From Brumimicrobium sp035497735 (lineage in GTDB: Bacteria > Bacteroidota > Bacteroidia > Flavobacteriales_D > Crocinitomicaceae), in the NCBI GenBank assembly GCA_035497735.1, contig DATJCX010000017.1, positions 1-64,000 of the forward strand: a stretch of 64,000 bases of DNA. Reading direction: 5' to 3'. This document shows, piece by piece, positions 25,749-34,552 of this stretch. Below the pieces are notes generated by a model. That model worked only from the letters and a program-made list of their open reading frames with translations. It searched no databases and was not told the DNA's origin. The translations under genes and the position numbers were made by a program. Every line of letters begins with the position of its first letter. Within the stretch, counting starts at the first letter, position 1.

Positions 25749-26405
25749 TTATGGTATTTCATTTGTTTTCTTCTTAATGAATAGCTTAATAATTACTGGG
25801 GTGGTTACGATTAGCACCAAGCCTATAAGTATATACTCTAAATTACTTTTTACCCAAGAATTTTCTCCTAGGATATAACCCAAGGAGGTTATACTACCAA
25901 CCCAGACAATTGCTCCGATAATATTGTAAAATGTAAATTTTTTTAAATTCATTTCTACTGTTCCTGCAATAATTGGAGCGAAAGTTCTTACTATAGGCAA
26001 AAAACGAGCAATAGCTATAGCAAATCCCCCTCTTTTTTCATAAAAATCACGGGCTGTTTGAAGATGTTTTCGTTTTAAAAACCAGCTATCTTCTTTTCTA
26101 TTTATAATGTGTTTAAATCTATATCCGAACCAATATCCGAAGAAGTTACCTAAAATTGTTGAGACTGTAAATAATACTATCCAAAATATTAAATTAAATA
26201 TCGAACTGTCAAAAGGGTATGATACTTCTCCCGTGCTTGCGATTATCACTCCCGAAATAAATAGAAGAGGATCTCCAGGTAGAAAAAATCCAATTATTAT
26301 TCCTGTTTCAATAAATAAAATTAATAAGACTAAATATAATCCTCCATTCTTCATTATCCAGTTTGGGTCTAACAAGTATTGGAAAGATTCTATAAGAGCA
26401 TCCAT
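25749..26405 (-). CDS. DedA family membrane protein
   Basis: 218 residues from ATG 26405 (an in-frame ATG at 26435 adds ten residues with no support). DedA/SNARE-associated hallmarks: FIETGIIIGFFLPGDPLLF (about 29-47), GYWFGYRF, and ARFLPIVRTFAPIIAG with the conserved arginines (about 135-150). Members are inner-membrane lipid flippases or transporters needed for envelope homeostasis. Stands alone, downstream of no obvious promoter box. Confidence 0.93.
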   Translation of the reverse strand: MDALIESFQYLLDPNWIMKNGGLYLVLLILFIETGIIIGFFLPGDPLLFISGVIIASTGEVSYPFDSSIFNLIFWIVLFTVSTILGNFFGYWFGYRFKHIINRKEDSWFLKRKHLQTARDFYEKRGGFAIAIARFLPIVRTFAPIIAGTVEMNLKKFTFYNIIGAIVWVGSITSLGYILGENSWVKSNLEYILIGLVLIVTTPVIIKLFIKKKTNEIP

Positions 26406-26737
26406 TATATTTAGCTTTAGTTTACATACATGCAAATATGATGAATATCTTAATTAATTAAGAATGATGTTATCACAAAAATATATAATTTTTACTTTAG
26501 GTGAGAAATGAACAAGAAAGATGGTCTTTGTTGAAATCTATTTTTTTAAAGGTGAAGAATTCTGCTTTTAATTTCTTCTTCAGAAGCTGCTATCGTTAGG
26601 AGGGTAGATATTCTAAAATATCTTGTTCTATAGGAATAACCATCAACTATTTCTCTAGAAATTTTCCAACACAAATAGGAAGAACCTTTTGAGGTACTTC
26701 CTGTTTACATTGTTTTTATAAAGTTGAAGAATATATA
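26406..26737. other. Intergenic region between DedA and the small membrane protein
   Basis: About 330 bp. Apart from the hairpin at 26677-26702 and two weak inverted repeats (GATATTCTAAAATATC near 26610, GAAGAATT...AATTTCTTC near 26555) I see nothing in it; no open frame looks coding. Confidence 0.5.
26677..26702 (-). terminator. Hairpin downstream of the small membrane protein
   Basis: AGGAAGaACCT and AGGTaCTTCCT form an 11-bp stem with one mismatch around TTTG. It sits 36 bp after the stop of the minus-strand gene at 26738; only a weak T-rich tail (TATTTGTGTT) follows on that strand. Confidence 0.5.
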
Positions 26738-26896
26738 CTATTCTTCTCCGTCTTCTTCAAACACTTTTTTAGGGCGTAATGTTTCCATTACTCCTAATGT
26801 AATCCAATAAGGTAAGATGAATCCCATAAGGAATAATAAACACCAAAATGCCATTCCAGCAATTAAAATGAACATCACAATACCGAATATACTCAT
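26738..26896 (-). CDS. Small membrane protein (52 residues)
   Basis: An open frame from ATG 26896 to TAG 26738. It begins MSIFGIVMFILIAGMAFWCL and consists of one long or two short hydrophobic segments (residues 3-36, with a central LPYW) followed by a charged tail (RPKKVFEEDGEE). The clean N-in hydrophobic design, codon use like the neighbours and a hairpin after the stop support a real gene. Not recognised; homologues would be easy to miss because of the length. Confidence 0.65.
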   Translation of the reverse strand: MSIFGIVMFILIAGMAFWCLLFLMGFILPYWITLGVMETLRPKKVFEEDGEE

Positions 26897-26906
26897 GATA
26901 AATTGT

Positions 26907-26914
26907 TATTTTTG
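26907..26914 (+). promoter_or_regulatory. -7 box for fumC
   Basis: TATTTTTG matches TAnnTTTG, 42 bp before the fumC ATG. No -33 TTG is evident. Confidence 0.55.
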
Positions 26915-26956
26915 TAATCTAATATGTGGTAAAAGTAAATAAAATAATTTAATAAT

Positions 26957-28354
26957 ATGGAATATAGAATAGAAAAAGATACTATCGGAGAGGTGAAGGT
27001 ACCAGCTGACAAGTATTGGGGCGCTCAAACTGAGCGTTCTAGGAACAATTTTAAAATTGGACAAAGTTCTTCAATGCCTAAAGAAATCATTCATGGTTTC
27101 GCTTATTTAAAGAAAGCAGCTGCTTATGCAAACTGTGAATTAGGTGTTTTAGATGCTTCAAAAAGAGATTTAATCGCACAGGTCTGTGATGAAATTTTGG
27201 CCAACAAATTAGACGATCAATTTCCACTTGTAATCTGGCAAACAGGCTCTGGAACGCAGTCGAATATGAACGTAAACGAAGTGATTGCAAATAGAGCACA
27301 CGTTATCGCTGGAAATAAATTAGGAGATGGTGGAACTACATTGGGTGCAAACGATGATGTAAACAAGTCACAATCTTCAAACGATACTTTCCCAACTGGA
27401 ATGCACATCGCTATTTATAAGAAGGTGGTTGAAACAACTATTCCAGGTGTTCAGTACATGCGTGATGAGTTGGATAAGAAAGCTAAAGAATTTATGAACG
27501 TTGTTAAAATTGGGCGTACGCACTTAATGGATGCTACACCTTTAACATTGGGTCAAGAGTTTTCTGGTTATGTAGCTCAGTTAGACTACGGCTTAAAAGC
27601 ATTAAAAAACACGTTGGCGCATTTGTCGGAATTAGCTTTAGGTGGAACAGCAGTTGGAACTGGATTGAATACACCAAAAGGATATGATGTTTTAGTAGCG
27701 GAAAAAATCGCTGAATTTACAGGGTTGCCATTTAAAACTGCTCCAAATAAATTCGAAGCACTTGCAGCACATGATGCAGTTGTTGAAACGCATGGCGCAT
27801 TAAAACAATTGGCGGTTTCTTTAAATAAGATTGGGAATGACATTAGAATGTTGGCTTCAGGTCCTCGTTCAGGTATTGGTGAAATTACGATTCCTACAAA
27901 CGAACCTGGTTCTTCAATCATGCCTGGAAAAGTAAACCCGACACAGTCAGAAGCACTAACGATGGTTGCCGCACAAGTTATAGGGAATGATGTAGCAATT
28001 ACTTTCGGTGGGGCTCAAGGGCACTATGAATTAAACGTTTTCAAACCCGTTATGGCCGCAAACGCTATTGAGTCTGCTCGTTTAATCGGAGATGCTTGTG
28101 TTTCATTTACTGACAACTGTGTAGTTGGAATTGAACCAAATCACAAAAGAATAAAGGAGTTATTAGACAATTCTTTAATGTTGGTGACAGCTTTAAATAC
28201 GAAAATTGGTTACTATAAAGCTGCGGAGATTGCAAATACAGCACACCAAAACGGAACAACGCTACGAGAAGAGGCGGTTCGTTTAGGGTATGTTACTGCG
28301 GATGAGTTTGAGGAGTGGGTAAGACCAGAGGATATGGTTGGCTCGTTGAAGTAA
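26957..28354 (+). CDS. fumC: Class II fumarate hydratase
   Basis: 465 residues; reversible hydration of fumarate to malate in the TCA cycle without an Fe-S cluster. Signatures: GSGTQSNMNVNEVIANRA (about 98-115), GRTHLMDATPLTLGQEF (about 184), and the lyase motif GSSIMPGKVNP from residue about 318. Length is standard. It is a single-gene unit ended by a large palindromic repeat with a T-run. Confidence 0.97.
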   Translation: MEYRIEKDTIGEVKVPADKYWGAQTERSRNNFKIGQSSSMPKEIIHGFAYLKKAAAYANCELGVLDASKRDLIAQVCDEILANKLDDQFPLVIWQTGSGTQSNMNVNEVIANRAHVIAGNKLGDGGTTLGANDDVNKSQSSNDTFPTGMHIAIYKKVVETTIPGVQYMRDELDKKAKEFMNVVKIGRTHLMDATPLTLGQEFSGYVAQLDYGLKALKNTLAHLSELALGGTAVGTGLNTPKGYDVLVAEKIAEFTGLPFKTAPNKFEALAAHDAVVETHGALKQLAVSLNKIGNDIRMLASGPRSGIGEITIPTNEPGSSIMPGKVNPTQSEALTMVAAQVIGNDVAITFGGAQGHYELNVFKPVMAANAIESARLIGDACVSFTDNCVVGIEPNHKRIKELLDNSLMLVTALNTKIGYYKAAEIANTAHQNGTTLREEAVRLGYVTADEFEEWVRPEDMVGSLK

Positions 28355-28357
28355 CAT

Positions 28358-28483
28358 ATAGATGTTTCAAAATTGGCGAACTGCGTCGTTATTGAAAATT
28401 TAAGCTTAATCACATACTAAAGTATGCTCATTTCACTTTAAATTTTCAATGCCTAGCATTTCATCCAATTTTGAAACATCTAT
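28358..28483. repeat. Long nested palindrome, GATGTTTCAAAA family copy 1
   Basis: Outer arms ATAGATGTTTCAAAATTGG (28358-28376) and its exact complement (28465-28483); inner arms TATTGAAAATTTAA (28390-28403) with TTTAAATTTTCAATG (28437-28451); centre CATACT-AA-AGTATG (28413-28426). Eight Ts follow, so it may also terminate fumC. Related copies are at 43718 and 45411. Confidence 0.85.
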
Positions 28484-28668
28484 TTTTTTTCAGGTTGGCT
28501 TTACCTTTTCGACTTGGAAGGTTATGACCTCTCGGAGGTTGTTGATTGTTGCAGGAGGGTGAGTTGGTTGATGTTTTACTTCTTCGAGGTCTTAGTCGCA
28601 ATACTTTTTAGGCTTGAAAATGTCTTTACAATGTCAATAGGTACTTTTTAAAGTTTTTCTTGTAATAG

Positions 28669-28737
28669 TAATCCCAGAGGGATTATATGTTTACTAGAAA
28701 ATCGTATTGTATTGGAGCCACGACCCCAGCGGGGTCG
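28669..28737. repeat. Double palindrome element with CCCAGMGGG centres
   Basis: TAATCCCAGAGGGATTA (28669-28685) and CGACCCCAGCGGGGTCG (28721-28737) are two perfect 7-bp stems with three-base loops, 35 bp apart. From memory, similar CCCAGCGGG hairpin pairs recur in Bacteroidota intergenic DNA. Confidence 0.75.
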
Positions 28738-28790
28738 CACATTCCGTTTCTTTTGTTTGTGACTTGAATATGTCCATTCTTCTAGCTCCT

Positions 28791-29318
28791 TTAGTAAGTC
28801 GCTAAACTCTCTATATTTTCACAAATTCCCTCTATTTTCTTTTTTCCTTCTAGGAAAGCAAGTTCCACCAAAAAGTTAAAACCAACTACTTTTCCGCCTA
28901 CTTTTTCAATCAGTCGTGCTGCTGCTGCTGCCGAACCGCCCGTAGCCAATAAGTCGTCATGAATCAAGACACGATGTCCTTTTTGAATAGCATCCACATG
29001 CATTTCTACAGTGGAAGTTCCGTACTCCAAATCATAGTCGTAAGAAATGATCTCATAAGGCAATTTCCCTTTCTTTCGAATCAATACAAAAGGAAGGTTT
29101 AAGCGCGTTGCGAGTGCAAAACCAAATAGAAAACCACGACTTTCTATTCCTGTTATAACATCAATTTCTTGGTCTTTGTATAATTCCACAAGGTAATCTA
29201 AGACTTGGTTGGTGACTTTTGGGTCAGTTAAAACTGTTGTGATGTCTTTAAAAATAATGCCTGGTTTTGGAAAGTCAGGAATATCTCGAATGGCTGATTT
29301 TAAAATATCTTCTATCAT
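28791..29318 (-). CDS. apt: Adenine phosphoribosyltransferase
   Basis: 175 residues from ATG 29318 (a GTG at 29342 would add eight untypical residues). Salvages adenine with PRPP to AMP. Typical features: DIPDFPKPGIIFKDITTVL at the N-terminus, GIESRGFLFG (about 58-67), and the PRPP-binding loop VLIHDDLLATGGSA (about 120-133). Length is normal. Lies convergently to fumC. Confidence 0.96.
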   Translation of the reverse strand: MIEDILKSAIRDIPDFPKPGIIFKDITTVLTDPKVTNQVLDYLVELYKDQEIDVITGIESRGFLFGFALATRLNLPFVLIRKKGKLPYEIISYDYDLEYGTSTVEMHVDAIQKGHRVLIHDDLLATGGSAAAAARLIEKVGGKVVGFNFLVELAFLEGKKKIEGICENIESLATY

Positions 29319-29494
29319 GTTTTGCTTGTTAATTGAAAACACAAGTTTAAAAATTCACAGGGAATAAACGAGATAAAAACGCTAATTTCTTTTATTGTAA
29401 TACCCTTTAATCAATTGTTTACACCCTTTAAACAAAATTGTGAAAAGTTTGGAAGAAATGTTGTAAATTGCACATCGTTAAAACACAAAGAATC

Positions 29495-31612
29495 ATGAAG
29501 AAAATTTTATTGACTTGCGCGCTTGCCTTTGCGACTGTCTTTACTTCGTTTTCACAAGAAGTATATCCATGTCATACAGATGAAAAACGCCAAGAGTTAT
29601 TACAATCATTAAGCCCTAATGAAAGAGCACAGTTTCTAACAGATGCTGAGAACTATGAACAACAAATTTTGAGCTACATTGAAGCTCATAAAGATGATGT
29701 TCAATTAAAAAACGGAAGTATTTTATATACGATACCAGTAGTTTTCCACATAATTCACGAAGGTGGACCAGAAAATATTTCTGTAGAACAAGTTGAGAAT
29801 GCAGTAATGCACATGAACTTAGACTATCAGAAATTAACTGCTAACTGGAATCAAGTACAACCTGAATTTTTAGACTTAGTTGCTGACATTCAAGTTGAAT
29901 TCAAATTAGCGAAATTAGATCCAAATGGTAACTGTACAAACGGAATTACGAGAACTTTTAATCCAGCAGCAACAAATGGTGGTAACGGGACGCAACAAGT
30001 AAACGCTGTTAAAGCGGTACATGGAAACTGGCCAGGAGATAAATATATCAACATTTTTGTTGCTAAGTATATAGGTGGAGCAGCAGGGTATACAATGTAT
30101 CCAAGTACGTGGATGGGAAATGCCATGAACAATGGGATTTGGGTGCTAGACAATTACTGTGGAGGTATTGGAACTGCTTCAAGCAACGCAATACATACAC
30201 TTTCTCACGAAGTTGGACACTGGTTAAACTTACCTCACTTATGGGGTGACTCTAACGAGCCTGGTGTTGAATCAAATTGTAATATAGATGACGGAGTTGC
30301 TGATACACCGCTTACAAAAGGGTGGACTAGTTGTAACTTAAGAGGTGTTTCATGTGATGGAACATTAGACAACGTAGAAAATTTTATGGAGTATTCTTAC
30401 TGTTCAAAAATGTTTACAGAAGGACAAAAAGCTCGAATGCATGCAGCTCTAAATAGTAGCGTAGGTGGAAGAAATAAAATTTGGAAAGCTAGTAACCTGA
30501 CTGCAACTGGTGTGAATTTACCAGATGTGCTTTGTGCTGCAGACTTCTCGGCTCAATACAGAGAAATATGTGTTGGAGAAACGGTTGACTTTGAAGATTT
30601 ATCTTACAGTGTTGTAAATGGATGGTCGTGGGAGTTTGAAGGTGGTTCACCTGCAGTTTCAACTGACGCTAGTCCTGCAATTACTTATAATACTCCAGGT
30701 GTTTATAAAGTAAAGTTAACTGTAACCGATGGTTCAAGTTCAAAATCAGAAGTTAAAAACGCTTATATTAGAGTCCTAGACAACCCAATGGAATTGCCTT
30801 TGATAGAAGGTTTTGAGGATTACCCAAGTGCAGGTGCTCAAGACTTTTGGTTAATCGAGAACCCTGGTAATAACGCAAAATGGGAAGTTGTAGAAGGTGT
30901 TGGATACACAGGAAATAAAGCATTTAAATTAGCCAACTTTGGTCAGCCTAAAGGTGGAATAGATGCTTTCTCTTCTCAACCAATTAATCTTTCAGATGTT
31001 AGTTTGGAAACTGGTATGATGCTAAGTTTTAGATATGCCTTTAGAAAGAGAAGTGCAAATAATGCAGATGTTTTAAAGGTTTACATTTCAAGTACTTGCG
31101 GTACAAGCTGGGTAAATCGTAAAACAATTAAAGGAACACAATTGAGCTCTCAAACTGCAGGAAGTTCATGGACACCTAGTTCTCAAGAAGATTGGGTAAC
31201 TGTGCACATGACAAACGTTACATCATCTTACTGGGTAGATAATTTTAGAGTTAAATTTGAATTTGAATCAGATGGAGGAAACAATATCTTTATCGATGAT
31301 ATCAATTTATACAGTGGTTCACAAGAAGATGACCCATTAGCAATTGAAGAAAATCAAATGATTCAAAATTTTAGTATTTATCCAAATCCAGCTGATAATA
31401 TTGCAAATGTTTCTTTTGCTTCTATTAATGGACAAAAAGTGAATGTTGACATTGTAAACATGATGGGACAAATCGTTCAAGGAAATACAGTTCAAGCAGC
31501 AGAAGGTGAAAACCTAGTAATGCTTGATACACAAAACATCGGCGCTGGAGTTTATCTAGTGAAAATCACAGCTGGTGGAACACAACAAGTACAAAGATTG
31601 ATTATCAAGTAA
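29495..31612 (+). CDS. Secreted M43-type zinc metalloprotease with PKD and T9SS sorting domain
   Basis: 705 residues from ATG 29495 (the frame is open further upstream, but this start gives the signal peptide MKKILLTCALAFATVF ... SFSQ). The protease domain (about 60-325) has SHEVGHWLNLPHLWG with zinc ligands H238, H242 and H248 and a Met-turn NFMEYSYC, as in pappalysin-family M43. A PKD domain follows (about 350-425), then a jelly-roll-like region (about 430-605) and a T9SS type A domain (about 625-705, NFSIYPNPADN ... GVYLVKI). It should be exported and cell-surface bound or released. Confidence 0.92.
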   Translation: MKKILLTCALAFATVFTSFSQEVYPCHTDEKRQELLQSLSPNERAQFLTDAENYEQQILSYIEAHKDDVQLKNGSILYTIPVVFHIIHEGGPENISVEQVENAVMHMNLDYQKLTANWNQVQPEFLDLVADIQVEFKLAKLDPNGNCTNGITRTFNPAATNGGNGTQQVNAVKAVHGNWPGDKYINIFVAKYIGGAAGYTMYPSTWMGNAMNNGIWVLDNYCGGIGTASSNAIHTLSHEVGHWLNLPHLWGDSNEPGVESNCNIDDGVADTPLTKGWTSCNLRGVSCDGTLDNVENFMEYSYCSKMFTEGQKARMHAALNSSVGGRNKIWKASNLTATGVNLPDVLCAADFSAQYREICVGETVDFEDLSYSVVNGWSWEFEGGSPAVSTDASPAITYNTPGVYKVKLTVTDGSSSKSEVKNAYIRVLDNPMELPLIEGFEDYPSAGAQDFWLIENPGNNAKWEVVEGVGYTGNKAFKLANFGQPKGGIDAFSSQPINLSDVSLETGMMLSFRYAFRKRSANNADVLKVYISSTCGTSWVNRKTIKGTQLSSQTAGSSWTPSSQEDWVTVHMTNVTSSYWVDNFRVKFEFESDGGNNIFIDDINLYSGSQEDDPLAIEENQMIQNFSIYPNPADNIANVSFASINGQKVNVDIVNMMGQIVQGNTVQAAEGENLVMLDTQNIGAGVYLVKITAGGTQQVQRLIIK

Positions 31613-31632
31613 GGTAATTAACAATCATATTT

Positions 31633-31670
31633 AAAAATAGCTGTCTCAAATCGAGGCAGCTATTTTTCTT
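31633..31670 (+). terminator. Terminator after the metalloprotease
   Basis: AATAGCTGTCTC (31636-31647) pairs with GAGGCAGCTATT (31653-31664), one G-T pair, loop AAATC, followed by TTTCTTT. Confidence 0.85.
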
Positions 31671-31804
31671 TCTAGAAGGTAACTTCCGAAATAATGCCTG
31701 CCCTCCCTTTGAATTTTGAAATGATTTTTAACTAATATTACTCTGTCTTTTTCACCGCCTGGCAAGAATAATTTCTAAAACCTATTTACTGTAGATTCTA
31801 TTCC

Positions 31805-31812
31805 TTATCTTT
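31805..31812 (+). promoter_or_regulatory. -7 box for lysS
   Basis: TATCTTTG matches TAnnTTTG, 40 bp before the lysS ATG. Confidence 0.55.
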
Positions 31813-31852
31813 GCAGATAATCAAAAATTTAATCGGTTAATTAATAACAACT

Positions 31853-33568
31853 ATGAGTATTTTAGAACTTTCTGAGCAAGAGATACAACGAAGAGAAACG
31901 TTGACGAAAATTCGTGAATATGGGATAGATCCTTATCCAGCAGCATTATATCCTGTCAAACACTTGGCAAAGGACATTAAGGAGAATTACGAAGAAGGAA
32001 AGGAAGTTGTTATCGCTGGTCGATTGATGAGAAGGAAAATACAAGGTAAAGCTTCGTTTGGAGAAATTCAAGATAGCTCGGGAAGAATTCAAGTGTATTT
32101 TAACCGTGACGAAATGTGCCCGGGAGAAGACAAAGAGTTGTACAATGAAGTGTTCAAGAAGTTTTTAGACCTTGGTGACTTTATCGGTATTGAAGGTACT
32201 TTATTTGTTACGCAAGTAGGAGAGATCTCTGTTAAAGTTAAAAACTTTACGCTGCTATCAAAGTCGTTGAAACCATTGCCATTGCCGAAAACAGATGCTG
32301 ACGGTGTGGTTCATGATGCGTTTACAGATCCTGAACAAAGATATCGTCAACGTTATGCCGACTTAGTGGTGAACCCACAGGTAAAAGAAGTTTTTATTAA
32401 AAGAACAAAATTATATACTGCAATGCGTCAGTTTTTTAACGACGCTGGATATATGGAGGTAGAAACTCCTATTTTACAATCGATTCCTGGCGGAGCAGCA
32501 GCACGTCCGTTTGTTACACATCACAATGCCTTGGATATTCCTTTGTATATGCGTATCGCAAACGAACTATACTTAAAACGTTTAATCGTTGGTGGATTCG
32601 ATGGAGTTTATGAATTTTCTAAAAATTTCCGAAATGAAGGAATGGATAGAACCCATAATCCAGAGTTCACTGTAATGGAAATTTATGTAGCTTACAAAGA
32701 CTATCATTGGATGATGGAGTTTACAGAAAACCTATTGGAACATTGCGCAATTGCCGTAAACGGAACGTCATCTGCTACATTCCAAGGTAAAGAAATCAGC
32801 TTCAAAGCTCCTTATAAGCGGGTTACTATGCGTGATTCAATCATTGAATTTACAGGATTCGACATCAAGGGGAAATCAGAAGAAGAGCTCAGAGCAGCGG
32901 CTAAAGATTTAGGAATTGAAGTGGATGAAACCATGGGGAAAGGGAAATTAATTGATGAAATATTCGGAGAAAAATGTGAAGGAAATTACATTCAACCAAC
33001 CTTTATCATTGATTATCCTAAAGAAATGTCTCCGCTATGTAAATCACACCGAGACGATCCAGAATTGACGGAACGTTTCGAATTAATGATAGGAGGAAAA
33101 GAAATTGCGAATGCCTATTCGGAATTAAACGACCCCATTGATCAAAGAGAGCGCTTTGAAGAGCAAGTTCGATTGGCTGAAAAAGGAGATGATGAAGCTA
33201 CAGGATTAATTGACCAAGATTTCTTACGCGCCTTAGAATATGGGATGCCACCAACATCTGGTTTAGGAATCGGAATGGATCGCTTAATTATGTATTTAAC
33301 TGATAATCCAGCCATTCAAGAAGTCTTATTTTTCCCGCAAATGCGTCCTGAAAGGATGAATGAGAAGAAAGGACCAGAATTAACAGAAAACGAAAAGTTG
33401 ATTTTTGACATTCTTTCAAAAGAGAAATCAATGGACTTAAATGACTTAAAAGATAAAGCAGGATTGAGCAATAAGCAGTGGGATAAAGCAGCTAAAGGTT
33501 TGGCACAGCATGGTTTAACCAAAGTGACCAAAGCAGACGACAAGCTAACCATTGACCTTGTGGGCTAA
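31853..33568 (+). CDS. lysS: Lysyl-tRNA synthetase, class II
   Basis: 571 residues. OB-fold anticodon-binding domain (about 50-150), then the class II catalytic core with motif 2 FRNEGMDRTHNPEFT (about 260-274) and motif 3 GLGIGMDRL (about 469). The core ends at PQMRPER (about 503). A further 65-70 residues form an extension (ENEKLIFDILSKE ... AGLSNKQWDKAAKGL ... ADDKLTIDL) that looks like a small winged-helix domain. Extended lysS is, from memory, usual in Bacteroidota. Single-gene unit with its own promoter box and terminator. Confidence 0.97.
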   Translation: MSILELSEQEIQRRETLTKIREYGIDPYPAALYPVKHLAKDIKENYEEGKEVVIAGRLMRRKIQGKASFGEIQDSSGRIQVYFNRDEMCPGEDKELYNEVFKKFLDLGDFIGIEGTLFVTQVGEISVKVKNFTLLSKSLKPLPLPKTDADGVVHDAFTDPEQRYRQRYADLVVNPQVKEVFIKRTKLYTAMRQFFNDAGYMEVETPILQSIPGGAAARPFVTHHNALDIPLYMRIANELYLKRLIVGGFDGVYEFSKNFRNEGMDRTHNPEFTVMEIYVAYKDYHWMMEFTENLLEHCAIAVNGTSSATFQGKEISFKAPYKRVTMRDSIIEFTGFDIKGKSEEELRAAAKDLGIEVDETMGKGKLIDEIFGEKCEGNYIQPTFIIDYPKEMSPLCKSHRDDPELTERFELMIGGKEIANAYSELNDPIDQRERFEEQVRLAEKGDDEATGLIDQDFLRALEYGMPPTSGLGIGMDRLIMYLTDNPAIQEVLFFPQMRPERMNEKKGPELTENEKLIFDILSKEKSMDLNDLKDKAGLSNKQWDKAAKGLAQHGLTKVTKADDKLTIDLVG

Positions 33569-33579
33569 AATAAAGCAAT

Positions 33580-33628
33580 CCCCTAATAGTTAGTATAAAC
33601 ACTGAAATTTAGGGGACTTTTGTTTTTT
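33580..33628 (+). terminator. Probable terminator after lysS
   Basis: CCCCTAA (33580-33586) pairs with TTAGGGG (33609-33615), then ACTTTTGTTTTTT. The 22-base loop is long, so the call is moderate. Confidence 0.6.
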
Positions 33629-33768
33629 GATGTAAACTAAACTGAGTGATAATTATTTGTGAGTGTTTATCCATGTCTGGAAAGCTAATGGTAGAATGAG
33701 AAACAGCGTGAGAGTGGAGACACTGATGGTTTCGTGTTTAGGAGAAAAAGACAAGTTAAATATACTAT

Positions 33769-33850
33769 ACCTTTTACGCATTTCTGTCTGTTTTTATTTC
33801 TTTTGGTGAGTTCCTTATGTTTGGTTTTCGAACTTTTTTCGGCGATGTTA
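33769..33850 (+). repeat. Dispersed intergenic repeat, copy B
   Basis: Aligns with 17064-17144 in the same orientation: ACCTTTTACGCATTTCTGTC, TTTTTATTT, GGTGAG and CGAACTTTTTT are shared. No coding content. Confidence 0.65.
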
Positions 33851-33925
33851 AAAAGTAAAAACCTCCAGCGTTGATAACTTTTAATTTCTTTTCCCGAAAT
33901 CCTCCCCCTTAAGCAGAAGTCTTTT

Positions 33926-33933
33926 TAGTTTTG
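33926..33933 (+). promoter_or_regulatory. -7 box for tdk
   Basis: TAGTTTTG matches TAnnTTTG, 43 bp before the tdk ATG. Confidence 0.5.
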
Positions 33934-33976
33934 TAAGAGTCGATTTAATTAAAAGAACCTAGAAGTAAATTACACC

Positions 33977-34552
33977 ATGTTTTTAGAACATTTCCCTAAA
34001 GAAGACAAACAGCACGGCTGGATAGAAGTAATTGTTGGCTCCATGTTTTCTGGTAAGACAGAAGAACTTATCCGTAGGCTAAAACGCGTAGAATTTGCTG
34101 GAATAGAACTACTTCTGTTCAAACCAAAAGTGGACACTCGTTATAGTGAAGAACATGTTGTTAGTCACAGCAAGTCAACTTTTAAAGCCATCCAAGTGGA
34201 AAGTGCCGAGGAAATCCTAAAACATTGGAACAATCAAAAAGTCGTGGCAATAGATGAGGTACAGTTTTTCGACCAACAAATAGTGGAAATCGCCAATCAA
34301 TTAGCTGCGCAAGGAGTACGCGTAATCTGTGCCGGGTTAGACATGGATTTTCAAGGAAAACCATACGGACCAACACCTTTTTTAATGGCCAGCGCCGAAT
34401 ATGTGAGTAAAGTTCATGCAATTTGTGTTTCTTGTGGTAATTTAGCACAGTATTCTCATAGAAAATCAAAGGAAACTGACCAGCTTTTACTGGGTGCAGT
34501 GGATGAATATGAGCCACTTTGTAGATCTTGTTATAATAAAATAAAACATTGA
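33977..34552 (+). CDS. tdk: Thymidine kinase (type II)
   Basis: 191 residues; phosphorylates thymidine to dTMP. P-loop GSMFSGKTEEL (about 22-32), Walker B VVAIDEVQFF (about 89-98), lasso/substrate loop GLDMDFQGKPYGP, and two zinc-binding Cys pairs CVSC (about 152-155) and CRSC (about 182-185). Length is normal. The stop TGA overlaps the TTG start of murF-alr, so the two are coupled. Confidence 0.96.
   Translation: MFLEHFPKEDKQHGWIEVIVGSMFSGKTEELIRRLKRVEFAGIELLLFKPKVDTRYSEEHVVSHSKSTFKAIQVESAEEILKHWNNQKVVAIDEVQFFDQQIVEIANQLAAQGVRVICAGLDMDFQGKPYGPTPFLMASAEYVSKVHAICVSCGNLAQYSHRKSKETDQLLLGAVDEYEPLCRSCYNKIKH

Larger units (their letters stand above)
28355..28790. other. Intergenic region with two palindromic repeat types
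   Basis: 436 bp between converging fumC and apt. It contains the nested palindrome at 28358-28483, an ordinary stretch at about 28490-28660, and the double palindrome at 28669-28737. No gene is seen. Confidence 0.65.
33569..33976. other. Intergenic region between lysS and tdk
   Basis: 408 bp holding the lysS terminator, the dispersed repeat copy B (33769-33850), an AAAAAGT-AAAACC...AACTTTTAATTT stretch after it, and the tdk -7 box. No gene is seen. Confidence 0.6.
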
